A DNA stretch of 19,116 nt from positions 1-19,116 of the forward strand of contig JALNXG010000071.1 in NCBI GenBank assembly GCA_023230485.1, read 5' to 3'. Positions 7,035 to 13,792 of the stretch are shown here, piece by piece; the stretch's first letter is position 1; each line of letters starts with the position of its first letter. Made by a program: the position numbers and the translations under genes. The notes under the pieces are model-generated. The model did not search any database and was not told where the DNA came from. It saw only the letters and a program-made list of their open reading frames with translations. Origin of the DNA: Melioribacteraceae bacterium. Its GTDB lineage: Bacteria > Bacteroidota > Ignavibacteria > Ignavibacteriales > Melioribacteraceae.

Positions 7035-8990
7035 ATGAAAAGCGTAAAGATAATTTTTATTATTTGTGTTTTTTTATTTTCAAATAGTCAACTATTTTCA
7101 TCTGGTTTAGCTTGTGGGACAACTAGTTCTGTAATGTCAAACAGTATCCCCTTAACTGGCACGGTAAGGGCATATTTTGTTTTTGTACAATTTAAAAATG
7201 ATATCCAATTAAGTTCTGAATGGCCATTAAACTCATTTCCATCGTGGGCTAATAATTTTGTTAATGATGCCACCGGAGGTCCTTATTCCTATCCAAATAT
7301 TTCACACTATTTCGATCAAATGTCAAATCATACATTTCAAATAATTGGGGATGTATATGATAACCTTGTTACAACAAATTTAAATGAAAATCAATATTCA
7401 AGTATTGGTCAAGTAAATAGAGAAGTATTATCAAGAATTGACCCCGAGGTGAATTTTTCACTATATGATAATCTAAATGGAACCTCTTGGGGTAAAGATG
7501 GAAAAGTAGATCTTGTTTTTGTAATTTACAGAAATTCTACAAGTTTAATGAGTGATTATACTGGTATTGCACTCTTAGAAATGAGTTCAAGTTATACTAC
7601 TAATGAGGGTGTTACAATTCAAAATAATTGGAATATTGGAGGAGGCGTTCAAATGCGGGGCGGTTTTAATGGGAGAGATTATACTACCTATATAGCCGCT
7701 CATGAATTAGGACATTACCTGTTCGGTGGAAACCATATTGATTTTATTTCTAATTTAGGATTAATGACGGGCAAACCATATTGGAATGATGATAGAGGTA
7801 TGTGCGCTTGGGAAAGAATGCATCTTGGTTGGTTAACGCCACTATCTGTTAATAGTGACGTCTCAATAACAATGTCCGATTACATGACTTTAGGAGATGT
7901 TATTAAAATTCCTTTAGGTACAAATACTAATGAATACTTTTTAATTGAAAATAGGAGGCATTCTAGTCCGCATGATGCTTCAAAGGATACTGGTTTTTAT
8001 ATCTATCATGTTACAAAGAATTCGTGGGTACCAACAATTGATGTAGAATGTGCTGATGGAAATTGGAATTTTACTATTAATACATCAACTCAAACAGTTA
8101 CTAGAACAACTCAAAATTTTGATTCAAATGAAGATGAGATGAATTTTTATCAAAATATTGGGGGCATTGCATATAGATGCATACAACCATATTATTTGCA
8201 AGATGATGCAGGAGGCGATTTAGAAGATGCATTTGATCTAAATTTTAATAATGTTTTTTCACCGAAAAGCAATCCACGTTCAATTAATGGAGAGTCTTTA
8301 AATTTTACCATTCAAGTAACCGGTGAGAATACACTTACATTTTATTTCACAAATCCGTATGCCGGTGCACCGGCAAAAATACAAAACTGTAGATTTTCAT
8401 ATTCAAATCCAGACCACCCAACACTAATGTGGGACTTAAATTCAGAGACGGACATATCAAGTTATAGAATTTATCGTAACTATAACAACGAAGGGTGGTC
8501 ATATGCTGGTACTGTTAATCACCCTACAAATACATTTATTGATTATTTAGTCGATTATACTAAACCAATTTGGGAGAAATCAGTCAAGTATTACGTTGTT
8601 GCAATAGATAATTCGAATCTTTCATCAGTACCTAGCAATCAAGTTGAAACACTTGGGTTAATGATTCCAAGAAAAATAATAAGTTCAATAGGTTCTGCAA
8701 ATGATAATTCTTTAGCGGAATCTAATCTGAATTTCAACTTAGAAAATAATTTTCCAAATCCATTCAACCCTGAGACTAATATTTCATTTAGTTTAGATAA
8801 AAGATCATTTGTAACTTTAAAAGTATATGATTCTCTTGGAAGAGAAATAAAAGAATTAGTAAATGATTATAAGGAAAAAGGGAATTATTCTATACGGTTT
8901 GACGGAAGTAATTTATCAAGTGGCTTATATTTGTATAAACTTACATCCGGTAAGAATACTGCAATTAAGAAAATGATTCTGATTAAATAA
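7035..8990 (+). CDS. Secreted M6-like zinc metalloprotease with T9SS sorting domain
   Basis: 651 residues. After a signal peptide (to about residue 22) the protease domain shows VRAYFVFVQFKND, ISHYFDQMSNHTFQIIGDV and GKDGKVDLVFVIY, all typical of M6/immune-inhibitor-A-like peptidases. The zinc site is HELGH (His223, Glu224, His227) with a further His234 and Met244 in GLMTG. The third ligand sits one residue farther away than in the usual HExxHxxGxxH/D arrangement. A fibronectin III-like domain lies at about 440-545 (PTLMWDLNSETDISSYRIYR). The sorting domain occupies about 569-651 (NNFPNPFNPETN, LGREIKEL, LSSGLYLYKL). It likely acts outside the cell in protein breakdown. ATG 7035 is preceded by GCGGAG. 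Stop-side bases include a small hairpin at 9005-9021. Confidence 0.83.
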   Translation: MKSVKIIFIICVFLFSNSQLFSSGLACGTTSSVMSNSIPLTGTVRAYFVFVQFKNDIQLSSEWPLNSFPSWANNFVNDATGGPYSYPNISHYFDQMSNHTFQIIGDVYDNLVTTNLNENQYSSIGQVNREVLSRIDPEVNFSLYDNLNGTSWGKDGKVDLVFVIYRNSTSLMSDYTGIALLEMSSSYTTNEGVTIQNNWNIGGGVQMRGGFNGRDYTTYIAAHELGHYLFGGNHIDFISNLGLMTGKPYWNDDRGMCAWERMHLGWLTPLSVNSDVSITMSDYMTLGDVIKIPLGTNTNEYFLIENRRHSSPHDASKDTGFYIYHVTKNSWVPTIDVECADGNWNFTINTSTQTVTRTTQNFDSNEDEMNFYQNIGGIAYRCIQPYYLQDDAGGDLEDAFDLNFNNVFSPKSNPRSINGESLNFTIQVTGENTLTFYFTNPYAGAPAKIQNCRFSYSNPDHPTLMWDLNSETDISSYRIYRNYNNEGWSYAGTVNHPTNTFIDYLVDYTKPIWEKSVKYYVVAIDNSNLSSVPSNQVETLGLMIPRKIISSIGSANDNSLAESNLNFNLENNFPNPFNPETNISFSLDKRSFVTLKVYDSLGREIKELVNDYKEKGNYSIRFDGSNLSSGLYLYKLTSGKNTAIKKMILIK

Positions 8991-9004
8991 TTATTCAATC
9001 AGTG

Positions 9005-9021
9005 CCGTAGATTATCTACGG
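9005..9021 (+). terminator. Small hairpin after the metalloprotease gene
   Basis: CCGTAG (9005-9010), loop ATTAT, CTACGG (9016-9021), 14 bases after the stop. No T run follows, so a terminator role is only possible. Confidence 0.35.
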
Positions 9022-9102
9022 CGGAGAACATTTTCTCCAGAATTAGTTGCACAATTGCAAAGCGAAAATTAACCGAACTTTATCGATTTTACTGCTACTT
9101 GG
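9022..9102 (+). pseudogene. Fragment of dsbD (thioredoxin-domain entry) with in-frame stop
   Basis: These 81 bases align without gaps to dsbD 4112-4192; I count 15 differences, so about 81% identity. The translation RRTFSPELVAQLQSEN-stop-PNFIDFTATW mirrors WRTFSPELVAQLRSQN-K-PVFIDFTAAW of DsbD; the Lys codon AAA became TAA. It ends just before the WCxxC active site and has no start. Like dsbD itself, it lies upstream of a subgroup-A lipoprotein gene (P2), which points to an old tandem duplication. From 9103 to 9174 I see only AT-rich sequence. Confidence 0.8.
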
Positions 9103-9174
9103 GTAAAATTATAAAATCCTCTATACAATTAATTTCTATTTAATAAAATTGAAGATTTCTCAACTTTTCTTACG

Positions 9175-9271
9175 AATTAGAGAAGACATAATGTCCATAA
9201 AAAATATTTCGTACTTGTACTAGGACTTTTACGGGAAATATTTGATATGTTACTTGCAATTAAAAAAAATA
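9175..9271 (+). repeat. U element copy 1 (upstream leader repeat of P2)
   Basis: 97 bases matching 12120-12216 without gaps, with 3 differences. It contains the 11-base dyad GACATAATGTC (9185-9195), which in the other copy is GACAAATTGTC: two changes, still symmetric. It also contains TCGTACTTGTAC (9209-9220), shared with the upstream region of P3. It ends about 55 bases before the P2 start and probably carries promoter or regulatory signals. Confidence 0.75.
9215..9244 (+). promoter_or_regulatory. Possible Bacteroidetes-type promoter in the U element
   Basis: TTG at 9215-9217 and AATATTTG at 9237-9244 are 19 bases apart, one mismatch from the TAnnTTTG -7 box. The same pair occurs at 12160-12189 before P4. 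It is weak, and assumes this organism uses the Bacteroidetes-like sigma factor consensus. Confidence 0.25.
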
Positions 9272-9325
9272 ATTATTTATCGTAAAAATAGTTGAAATTA
9301 TTGAATGTAAAATATTGAGGGAAAA

Positions 9326-10336
9326 ATGAAAAAGTTTTTAGTACTATTAGCGATTTTGGTAGTTACATTTTTCAATTCTTGTAAAGAAGAAATAAACGGA
9401 CCGATAGAACCGACAGTGGTGAGAAGGGATTATGTGTGGAAAGTGGATACTCTAATTGAATCTCGATTAAGGAAATTGACGGGAATATCGTATAATGATA
9501 TTTATTCTTTAGCTTCAGAACCTATTGGTGATAAAAAGTTATGCCATTTTGATGGTTTTAATTGGATAACTAAAACTTTTTATTTTCCTTACCAGGCTCA
9601 GACTCTCTTTGCTACTTCACCAACGAATATTTGGTTTGCAAGTAGTTCCCTGCAATCAATATGGCTGTATGACGGTATGGACAGCAAGATGCATACGGAT
9701 GTAAAAGTGGAGGATTTTACTCATGTTTTTATAGAAGATATGTATGGCAATGCACCTTGGAATGTTTATGCAGTCGGAAGGGGATTAAGGAATAATGCTC
9801 AATATCCAACAATTGGTGTGCTATTTCATTTCGATGGATTAAAGTGGAGTTACTTAAATATATCCCCAATTTATGCACAATTCACTGAAGTTTATGTTGA
9901 TGATAATAATGGGGTTTTAATACAAGGCTATGATATATCTTCATGGCATAAAACACTTTGGTATTATGAAAATAATATTATTAAAGAGATTGGTTCTAAG
10001 GATCTATCTTACGATGTAGCAATTCTTAAAAATGGCACTATCGCCTCCTCACAGAAGAAGGTTTATTCATTCGATAAAGGTAACTTAAAAGAAATATTAG
10101 ATTTTTATGAACTCGAAAGCTCTATAACTGGTATTTGGGGAAGAGCCAATAATGATTTTTTTGCAATTGTTAATAATGGTATAGCTCATTATAACGGAAC
10201 AGATTTTAAAGTAGTTTTCCCATACCCCAATATAAAAGTATTAGATGCAATTGTTTTTGATAAGGAGGTGATTTTTTTAGTATCCGAAGAATCTAAAAGA
10301 AGAAACCTAATGATTCGTGGTGAATTGAAAGATTAA
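9326..10336 (+). CDS. Lipoprotein P2, propeller-like repeat family (subgroup A)
   Basis: 336 residues, the same length as P1 and clearly its closest relative in the window: shared blocks include PYQAQ, SPTNIWF, MYGNAPWNVY, KNGTIASS, KGNLKEILDF and GIAHYNGTD. The signal peptide ends in FFNSC (Cys19), then KEEINGPIEP and RRDYVWKVDTL, the N-terminal hallmark shared with P3 and P4. Function is unknown; the repeated W-G / H-F-D-G units suggest a surface beta-propeller. The start is preceded by TATTGAGGGAAAA. It is the only one of the four whose downstream D element is at best degenerate, although its nearest relative P1 has a well-conserved one. A dsbD fragment and the U element precede it. Confidence 0.75.
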   Translation: MKKFLVLLAILVVTFFNSCKEEINGPIEPTVVRRDYVWKVDTLIESRLRKLTGISYNDIYSLASEPIGDKKLCHFDGFNWITKTFYFPYQAQTLFATSPTNIWFASSSLQSIWLYDGMDSKMHTDVKVEDFTHVFIEDMYGNAPWNVYAVGRGLRNNAQYPTIGVLFHFDGLKWSYLNISPIYAQFTEVYVDDNNGVLIQGYDISSWHKTLWYYENNIIKEIGSKDLSYDVAILKNGTIASSQKKVYSFDKGNLKEILDFYELESSITGIWGRANNDFFAIVNNGIAHYNGTDFKVVFPYPNIKVLDAIVFDKEVIFLVSEESKRRNLMIRGELKD

Positions 10337-10380
10337 AAAGTAATACAATAAAAAGGTATAGTACATCAGCACTATTTTCT
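10337..10380 (+). repeat. Possible decayed D-element start after P2
   Basis: AATACAATAAAAAGG, then ATAGT (10358-10362) and ACTAT (10371-10375), resembles the first 50 bases of the D elements, with the hairpin reduced to 5 bp and the GGG/CCC clamp lost. The resemblance fades beyond this point. It may be a decayed copy or chance AT-rich similarity. Confidence 0.35.
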
Positions 10381-10465
10381 CACAGATATAATAGTGTTGA
10401 AGATGTGAATAAAATTGAATATATTTGAATAAATATGTGTTAATTATATTCGTAAGGTGGTAGTT

Positions 10466-10711
10466 ATGCCAAAAACTGTAACGCTTCGTTTAAGCGATAA
10501 AAACTATGAAATGTTCAAAAAGTTAGCTGAAAGAGATAATCGACCTTTATCTAATTTTATTGAAACATCGGTGCAAAGATATATTGAGCATAATAATTTA
10601 GTAGATGAATTCGAGATGCAAGAGATTCTAAGTAATCCAGAATTACTTAAAAGCATTAAACGCGGTATTGAAGATGCTAAATTGCTAAAAGGTAAAAATA
10701 TTTGCACTTAG
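10466..10711 (+). CDS. Ribbon-helix-helix (CopG/RelB-like) DNA-binding protein, antitoxin-like
   Basis: 81 residues. The N-terminal PKTVTLRLSDKNYEMFKKLAERDNR followed by PLSNFIETSVQRYIE is a ribbon-helix-helix fold: a DNA-contacting beta strand (TVTLRL) and two helices. The C-terminal tail (NPELLKSIKRGIEDAKLLKGK) matches the style of toxin-binding tails in type II antitoxins. Such proteins dimerise, bind operators and usually repress their own operon. ATG 10466 with AAGGTGG five bases upstream is chosen over a GTG at 10457, which would overlap that ribosome site. A toxin gene would be expected directly downstream, but none is visible in 10712-10919 and no small gene lies directly upstream. 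It is either an orphan antitoxin or a stand-alone regulator, possibly of neighbouring promoters with dyads. Confidence 0.75.
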   Translation: MPKTVTLRLSDKNYEMFKKLAERDNRPLSNFIETSVQRYIEHNNLVDEFEMQEILSNPELLKSIKRGIEDAKLLKGKNICT

Positions 10712-10818
10712 GATGCCTTGTCTTAATAGTAGAAGTACGACTTAAAAATAGCTTAAAAACAAAGAAAATCATCACCACCCCTCGAAAATATCCCAAAAAC
10801 GAACAATTCTCACTTTTC

Positions 10819-10837
10819 ATTTTTCGTACTTGTACGA
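10819..10837. promoter_or_regulatory. Palindromic site upstream of P3, shared with the U elements
   Basis: TCGTAC-TT-GTACGA (10824-10837) is a perfect dyad. The 17 bases 10819-10835 are identical to 12149-12165 in U copy 2; in the U copies the right half is slightly changed (GTACTA). It is a candidate operator about 85 bases before P3. The rest of 10712-10919 shows no gene. Confidence 0.45.
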
Positions 10838-10919
10838 TATTTTTTAACAGAATTAATTATTAGATTCCCAATGGAATTTAAAAAAATGATTAGAAAAAAT
10901 AAAAATACATAGGAATCTG

Positions 10920-11984
10920 ATGAAGAAGTTAATATTAATATCCCTGTTAGTCCTTATAATAATTAGCAATTCCTGCAAAGAGGGAATAACTGAACCATTC
11001 GAACCGGAAGCCGGAAGAAGGGATTACGAATGGACGGTGGATACCTTAGAAAATGCATCATTTTCAGTTTCCTCAATGTGGGGAGTATCAGAAAATGATC
11101 TATGGATAGGTGGATATATGGGGGCTTATCCAGGGGAAGAACTTCAGCATTTTGACGGACATAAATTCGAGCGTAATAATCAATACATACCTAATATATT
11201 CACTATTTGGGGATTAAATGAGAATAAAATATACGCAGGGAGTGAATTTGGTATCATATATCAATATAACGGTACAAGTTGGAAAGAAGAGCTAAGTTTA
11301 CCGATAGTGCCTCATACTGATAATGTATTTAACTGGATTGATGGAACTGAAAAATATGATATTTTCGTTTCTGGGAACTTATTAGAATATAGGTCTATAA
11401 AACCTGAAAACCTTCATACACATGGATTTATTTACCAATATAATGGATTGGGATGGGAAAGGATATTCCTTGATGATGAATTATCATATTTTATGAAAAT
11501 AATTAGATATGAGAATAGACTATATATTAGAAACGCACGTTATAAAAAAAATGGTTCATATAATTCATTTATTAGTGAATATAAAGATGGTAAAATATTT
11601 GAAGTACTTTCTGATACTACAAATAGATATGATTGTAATATTAATTTAATTAATAACGAATTATTAGTTAACAAAGAGAATGAAATTTATCTATTAAAAA
11701 ACGGGGTCTTAAAACAATTTATTAATTTAGATAATTATGGAATTAATTTTAATGAAACACGATTTATGGGTGATATATGGGGAAAAAATAGGAATGATTT
11801 GTTTTTCCAAATGGGCGGTGGGATTATGCACTATAATGGAAGTGATATGCAATATATATATAAATTTTCAAATCGATTCACTATGCCATATGAAGGTTTA
11901 ATATTCAAAGATATTATTGTATTTATAATACAAGATAGTATCAATCTAAAAGTATACTTATTACGTGGGAAATTGAAAGAATAA
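10920..11984 (+). CDS. Lipoprotein P3, propeller-like repeat family (subgroup B)
   Basis: 354 residues; lipobox SNSC with Cys19, then KEGITEPFEPEAGRRDYEWT and VDTL. It aligns well with P4 (shared SMWGVSE/GMWGVSE, GEELQH, NGTSWKE, GTEKYDI, NLINNEL, NLNNYGI-like and GGGIMHYNGSD blocks) and more loosely with P1 and P2. Repeats of about 40-50 residues built from W-G-x-S/N-x-N-D/K and Y-N-G-x-x-W motifs suggest a propeller fold; function is not recognised. ATG 10920 follows AGGAATCTG. Compared with the other three it has a different ribosome-site leader and lacks the full U element, keeping only the TCGTAC palindrome upstream. A complete D element starts in its last codons. Confidence 0.75.
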   Translation: MKKLILISLLVLIIISNSCKEGITEPFEPEAGRRDYEWTVDTLENASFSVSSMWGVSENDLWIGGYMGAYPGEELQHFDGHKFERNNQYIPNIFTIWGLNENKIYAGSEFGIIYQYNGTSWKEELSLPIVPHTDNVFNWIDGTEKYDIFVSGNLLEYRSIKPENLHTHGFIYQYNGLGWERIFLDDELSYFMKIIRYENRLYIRNARYKKNGSYNSFISEYKDGKIFEVLSDTTNRYDCNINLINNELLVNKENEIYLLKNGVLKQFINLDNYGINFNETRFMGDIWGKNRNDLFFQMGGGIMHYNGSDMQYIYKFSNRFTMPYEGLIFKDIIVFIIQDSINLKVYLLRGKLKE

Positions 11985-12115
11985 ATACCATAAAATAAAA
12001 AAGGGATAGTGAGTCAACACTATCCCCAAAAGAATAGCTTCTTTGGACCGGTAATCTAAAGTGTAAATATAATAGATATTTACGGGGCTATTCATTTCTA
12101 AAAATAATCATTTTT
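11976..12115 (+). repeat. D element copy 2 (complete), structured 3' element
   Basis: 140 bases from the last codons of P3, matching 13298-13437 without gaps and with 7 differences. Stems in order: GGGATAGTG (12003-12011) with CACTATCCC (12018-12026); closing stem GAATAGC (12032-12038) with GCTATTC (12087-12093); inside it, arm CTTTGGA (12041-12047) with TCTAAAG (12055-12061, one G-U) and arm GTAAATAT (12063-12070) with ATATTTAC (12076-12083); then AAAAAT (12100-12105) with ATTTTT (12110-12115). It could be a 3' UTR structure, a small RNA or a palindromic repeat. Only four bases separate it from U copy 2. Confidence 0.8.
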
Positions 12116-12119
12116 TACA

Positions 12120-12216
12120 AATTAGAGAAGACAAATTGTCCATAAAAAATTTTTCGTACTTGTACTAGGACTTTTACGGGAAATATTTGATATGTTACTT
12201 GCAATTAAAAAAAATA
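12120..12216 (+). repeat. U element copy 2 (upstream leader repeat of P4)
   Basis: Second copy of the 97-base element at 9175-9271. It holds the dyad GACAAATTGTC (12130-12140), TCGTACTTGTAC (12154-12165) and the possible promoter pair TTG 12160-12162 / AATATTTG 12182-12189. It ends 28 bases before the P4 start. D copy 2 and this element fill almost the whole gap between P3 and P4. Confidence 0.75.
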
Positions 12217-12244
12217 TTGATTTTAAAAAATATTGAGGGAAGAG

Positions 12245-13306
12245 ATGAAAAAGTTGGGAATATTATTAGTTATTACGGTAGTAGTTATATTCAATTCCTG
12301 TAAAGAAGGAATCACCGACCCAATAGAACCTGAGGCAGGGAGAAGAGATTATGTATGGACGTTGGATACTATATCAAAATCTACAGGATATTTTTCGACA
12401 GGCATGTGGGGAGTTTCAGAGGATGATTTTTGGCTAGTTGGTGCACAAGGTTCAGAAATCGGCGAGGAACTACAACATTACGATGGAACAAAGTTCACCC
12501 GTACTTTCTCAGTAGAAAATATTGGAGGAATTTTCGGTTTAAATAATAATAAAATATTTGCTGCCACTAACTCTGGTAGAGTTCTATTATTCAATGGCAC
12601 TTCATGGAAGGAAGATTTTGCACTTCCAACATCTTATGAATATGATGAAGTCTTTGCAAGTGTACATGGAACAGAGAAATATGATATTTATGTTTGCGGA
12701 AGACATAGTCAATATGCCAAAACGGTTAAACAAGTAGATAAAAATTTTGGAATAATCTATAAATACAATGGTCTTGAATGGGAAAAGCTTTTCGAATATC
12801 CCGATTCTTGGTTTAATAAAATCTTAAAATATGATAACAGAATATATGTCTATTCCGCCCGAAATCCAAAAAGCGGTTGGCATGACAATTATATTAGTGA
12901 ATTTAAGAACAATACACTAATTGATATTATATTTGATACGACAGGTCAATTTACTTGTAATATGAATTTGATAAATAGTGAGTTATTTATAAATAAGGAA
13001 AATGAAATATATAGAATGAAGAATGGCAGACTCAATGAATTTATAAACCTCAATAATTATGGGATCGATTTTTCCAATACAAGATTTATGGGAGAGATGT
13101 GGGGTAGAAGCAAGAATGATTTATTCTTCAAAATGGGAGGTGGCATAATGCATTACGATGGAACTGATATTAAGTACGTATATAAATTAGAAAATAGATT
13201 TGCAATAGCAGTAGCCGGTTTAGTTTTTGAAAAGAGTGCTGTTTTTGTGATTGAGGATGTAATAAATAATCAGATGCTATTACTTAAGGGAATACTAAAA
13301 GAATAA
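12245..13306 (+). CDS. Lipoprotein P4, propeller-like repeat family (subgroup B)
   Basis: 353 residues; lipobox FNSC with Cys19, then KEGITDPIEPEAGRRDYVWT and LDTI. It is closest to P3 over the full length. Motifs such as GMWGVSED, HYDGTKF, GIFGLNNNKIF, FNGTSWKE, YKYNGLEW, GEMWGRSKNDLFF and HYDGTDIK repeat at intervals typical of propeller blades. The likely location is the outer membrane or cell surface; the role is unknown. An earlier TTG at 12233 would add four residues but would use up the ribosome site TATTGAGGGAAGAG, so ATG 12245 is preferred. It has both flanking repeats: U upstream and D starting in its last codons. Confidence 0.75.
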   Translation: MKKLGILLVITVVVIFNSCKEGITDPIEPEAGRRDYVWTLDTISKSTGYFSTGMWGVSEDDFWLVGAQGSEIGEELQHYDGTKFTRTFSVENIGGIFGLNNNKIFAATNSGRVLLFNGTSWKEDFALPTSYEYDEVFASVHGTEKYDIYVCGRHSQYAKTVKQVDKNFGIIYKYNGLEWEKLFEYPDSWFNKILKYDNRIYVYSARNPKSGWHDNYISEFKNNTLIDIIFDTTGQFTCNMNLINSELFINKENEIYRMKNGRLNEFINLNNYGIDFSNTRFMGEMWGRSKNDLFFKMGGGIMHYDGTDIKYVYKLENRFAIAVAGLVFEKSAVFVIEDVINNQMLLLKGILKE

Positions 13307-13437
13307 ATACCATAAAATAAAAAAGGGATAGTGGGTTAACACTATCCCAAAAAGAATAGCTTCTTTGGACCGGTAATCTAAAGCGTAAATATAATAAATA
13401 TTTACAGGGCTATTCATTTTTAAAAATAATCATTTTT
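13298..13437 (+). repeat. D element copy 3 (complete), structured 3' element
   Basis: 140 bases beginning in the last codons of P4. Stems: GGGATAGTG (13325-13333) with CACTATCCC (13340-13348); closing stem GAATAGC (13354-13360) with GCTATTC (13409-13415); arm CTTTGGA (13363-13369) with TCTAAAG (13377-13383); arm GTAAATAT (13385-13392) with ATATTTAC (13398-13405); AAAAAT (13422-13427) with ATTTTT (13432-13437). In this copy the closing stem can extend with AAAAA against TTTTT across one bulged A. It lies 19 bases before the next gene, so it may also act as a 5' leader. Confidence 0.8.
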
Positions 13438-13456
13438 CCAATAAAGGAGAAACGTT

Positions 13457-13792
13457 ATGAAAAAGTATTTTAGTATTGTTATCATCTATTTAATTTTTGC
13501 TTCTTGTTTATACTCACAGGTACCACCACCAATTCAGGAAAACATTAGTATCGGAGCATTATCGAACTCCGTTTATAAAAATACTGTAAACAATATTGAT
13601 ACATTTAGTGATTTTGGAACATATGATATGGGAGGTCATTATAGTGCTCCTAATAAGAGAATATTTAGGTCATATTTTAATGTATCTTTATCCTCTATCC
13701 CTACAAATGCTACAATTAATAGTGTTACAATAAGTTATATTACATCAGGATCATCTTCAACTATAGTTTTAGTAAATGGGAAGATAACTTGA
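13457..13792 (+). CDS. N-terminal part of a probably broken secreted-protein gene
   Basis: 111 residues: a signal peptide (to about LYSQ) and a start of a beta-rich domain (RSYFNVSLSSIPTNATINSVTISY), the kind of R-x-x-F-x-x-S-x-I-P-x-x-A-T-I pattern seen in extracellular beta-sandwich domains. The frame ends at TGA 13790-13792, overlapping by four bases a second frame that continues with a fibronectin-like domain and a T9SS tail. Secreted proteins of this type normally carry the signal peptide and sorting domain in one chain, so this is most likely the front half of a frameshifted or internally deleted gene. The ribosome site AAAGGAG before ATG 13457 looks intact. D copy 3 is directly upstream. 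Confidence 0.6.
   Translation: MKKYFSIVIIYLIFASCLYSQVPPPIQENISIGALSNSVYKNTVNNIDTFSDFGTYDMGGHYSAPNKRIFRSYFNVSLSSIPTNATINSVTISYITSGSSSTIVLVNGKIT

Noticed and set aside
10504..10707. Minus-strand open frame opposite the ribbon-helix-helix gene
   Set aside because: It is a shadow of a well-supported plus-strand gene, with no recognisable domain or ribosome site.
10712..10919. Toxin gene or toxin remnant downstream of the antitoxin-like gene
   Set aside because: All frames are interrupted within short distances, and no RelE/ParE/PIN-like sequence could be read.
12003..12026. First D hairpin as a simple intrinsic terminator for the plus-strand gene
   Set aside because: The stem is followed by CCAAAAG rather than a T run; the T-rich side is on the minus strand, where no gene converges on it.
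11976..12216. Repeat-dense gap as a possible CRISPR array
   Set aside because: There are only two different elements in a row, no short regularly spaced direct repeats with unique spacers, and no cas-like gene.
5691..13437. D or U element as an insertion sequence
   Set aside because: No transposase-like gene, no clear terminal inverted repeats at the element ends and no target-site duplication. A MITE-like origin remains possible but is not shown.
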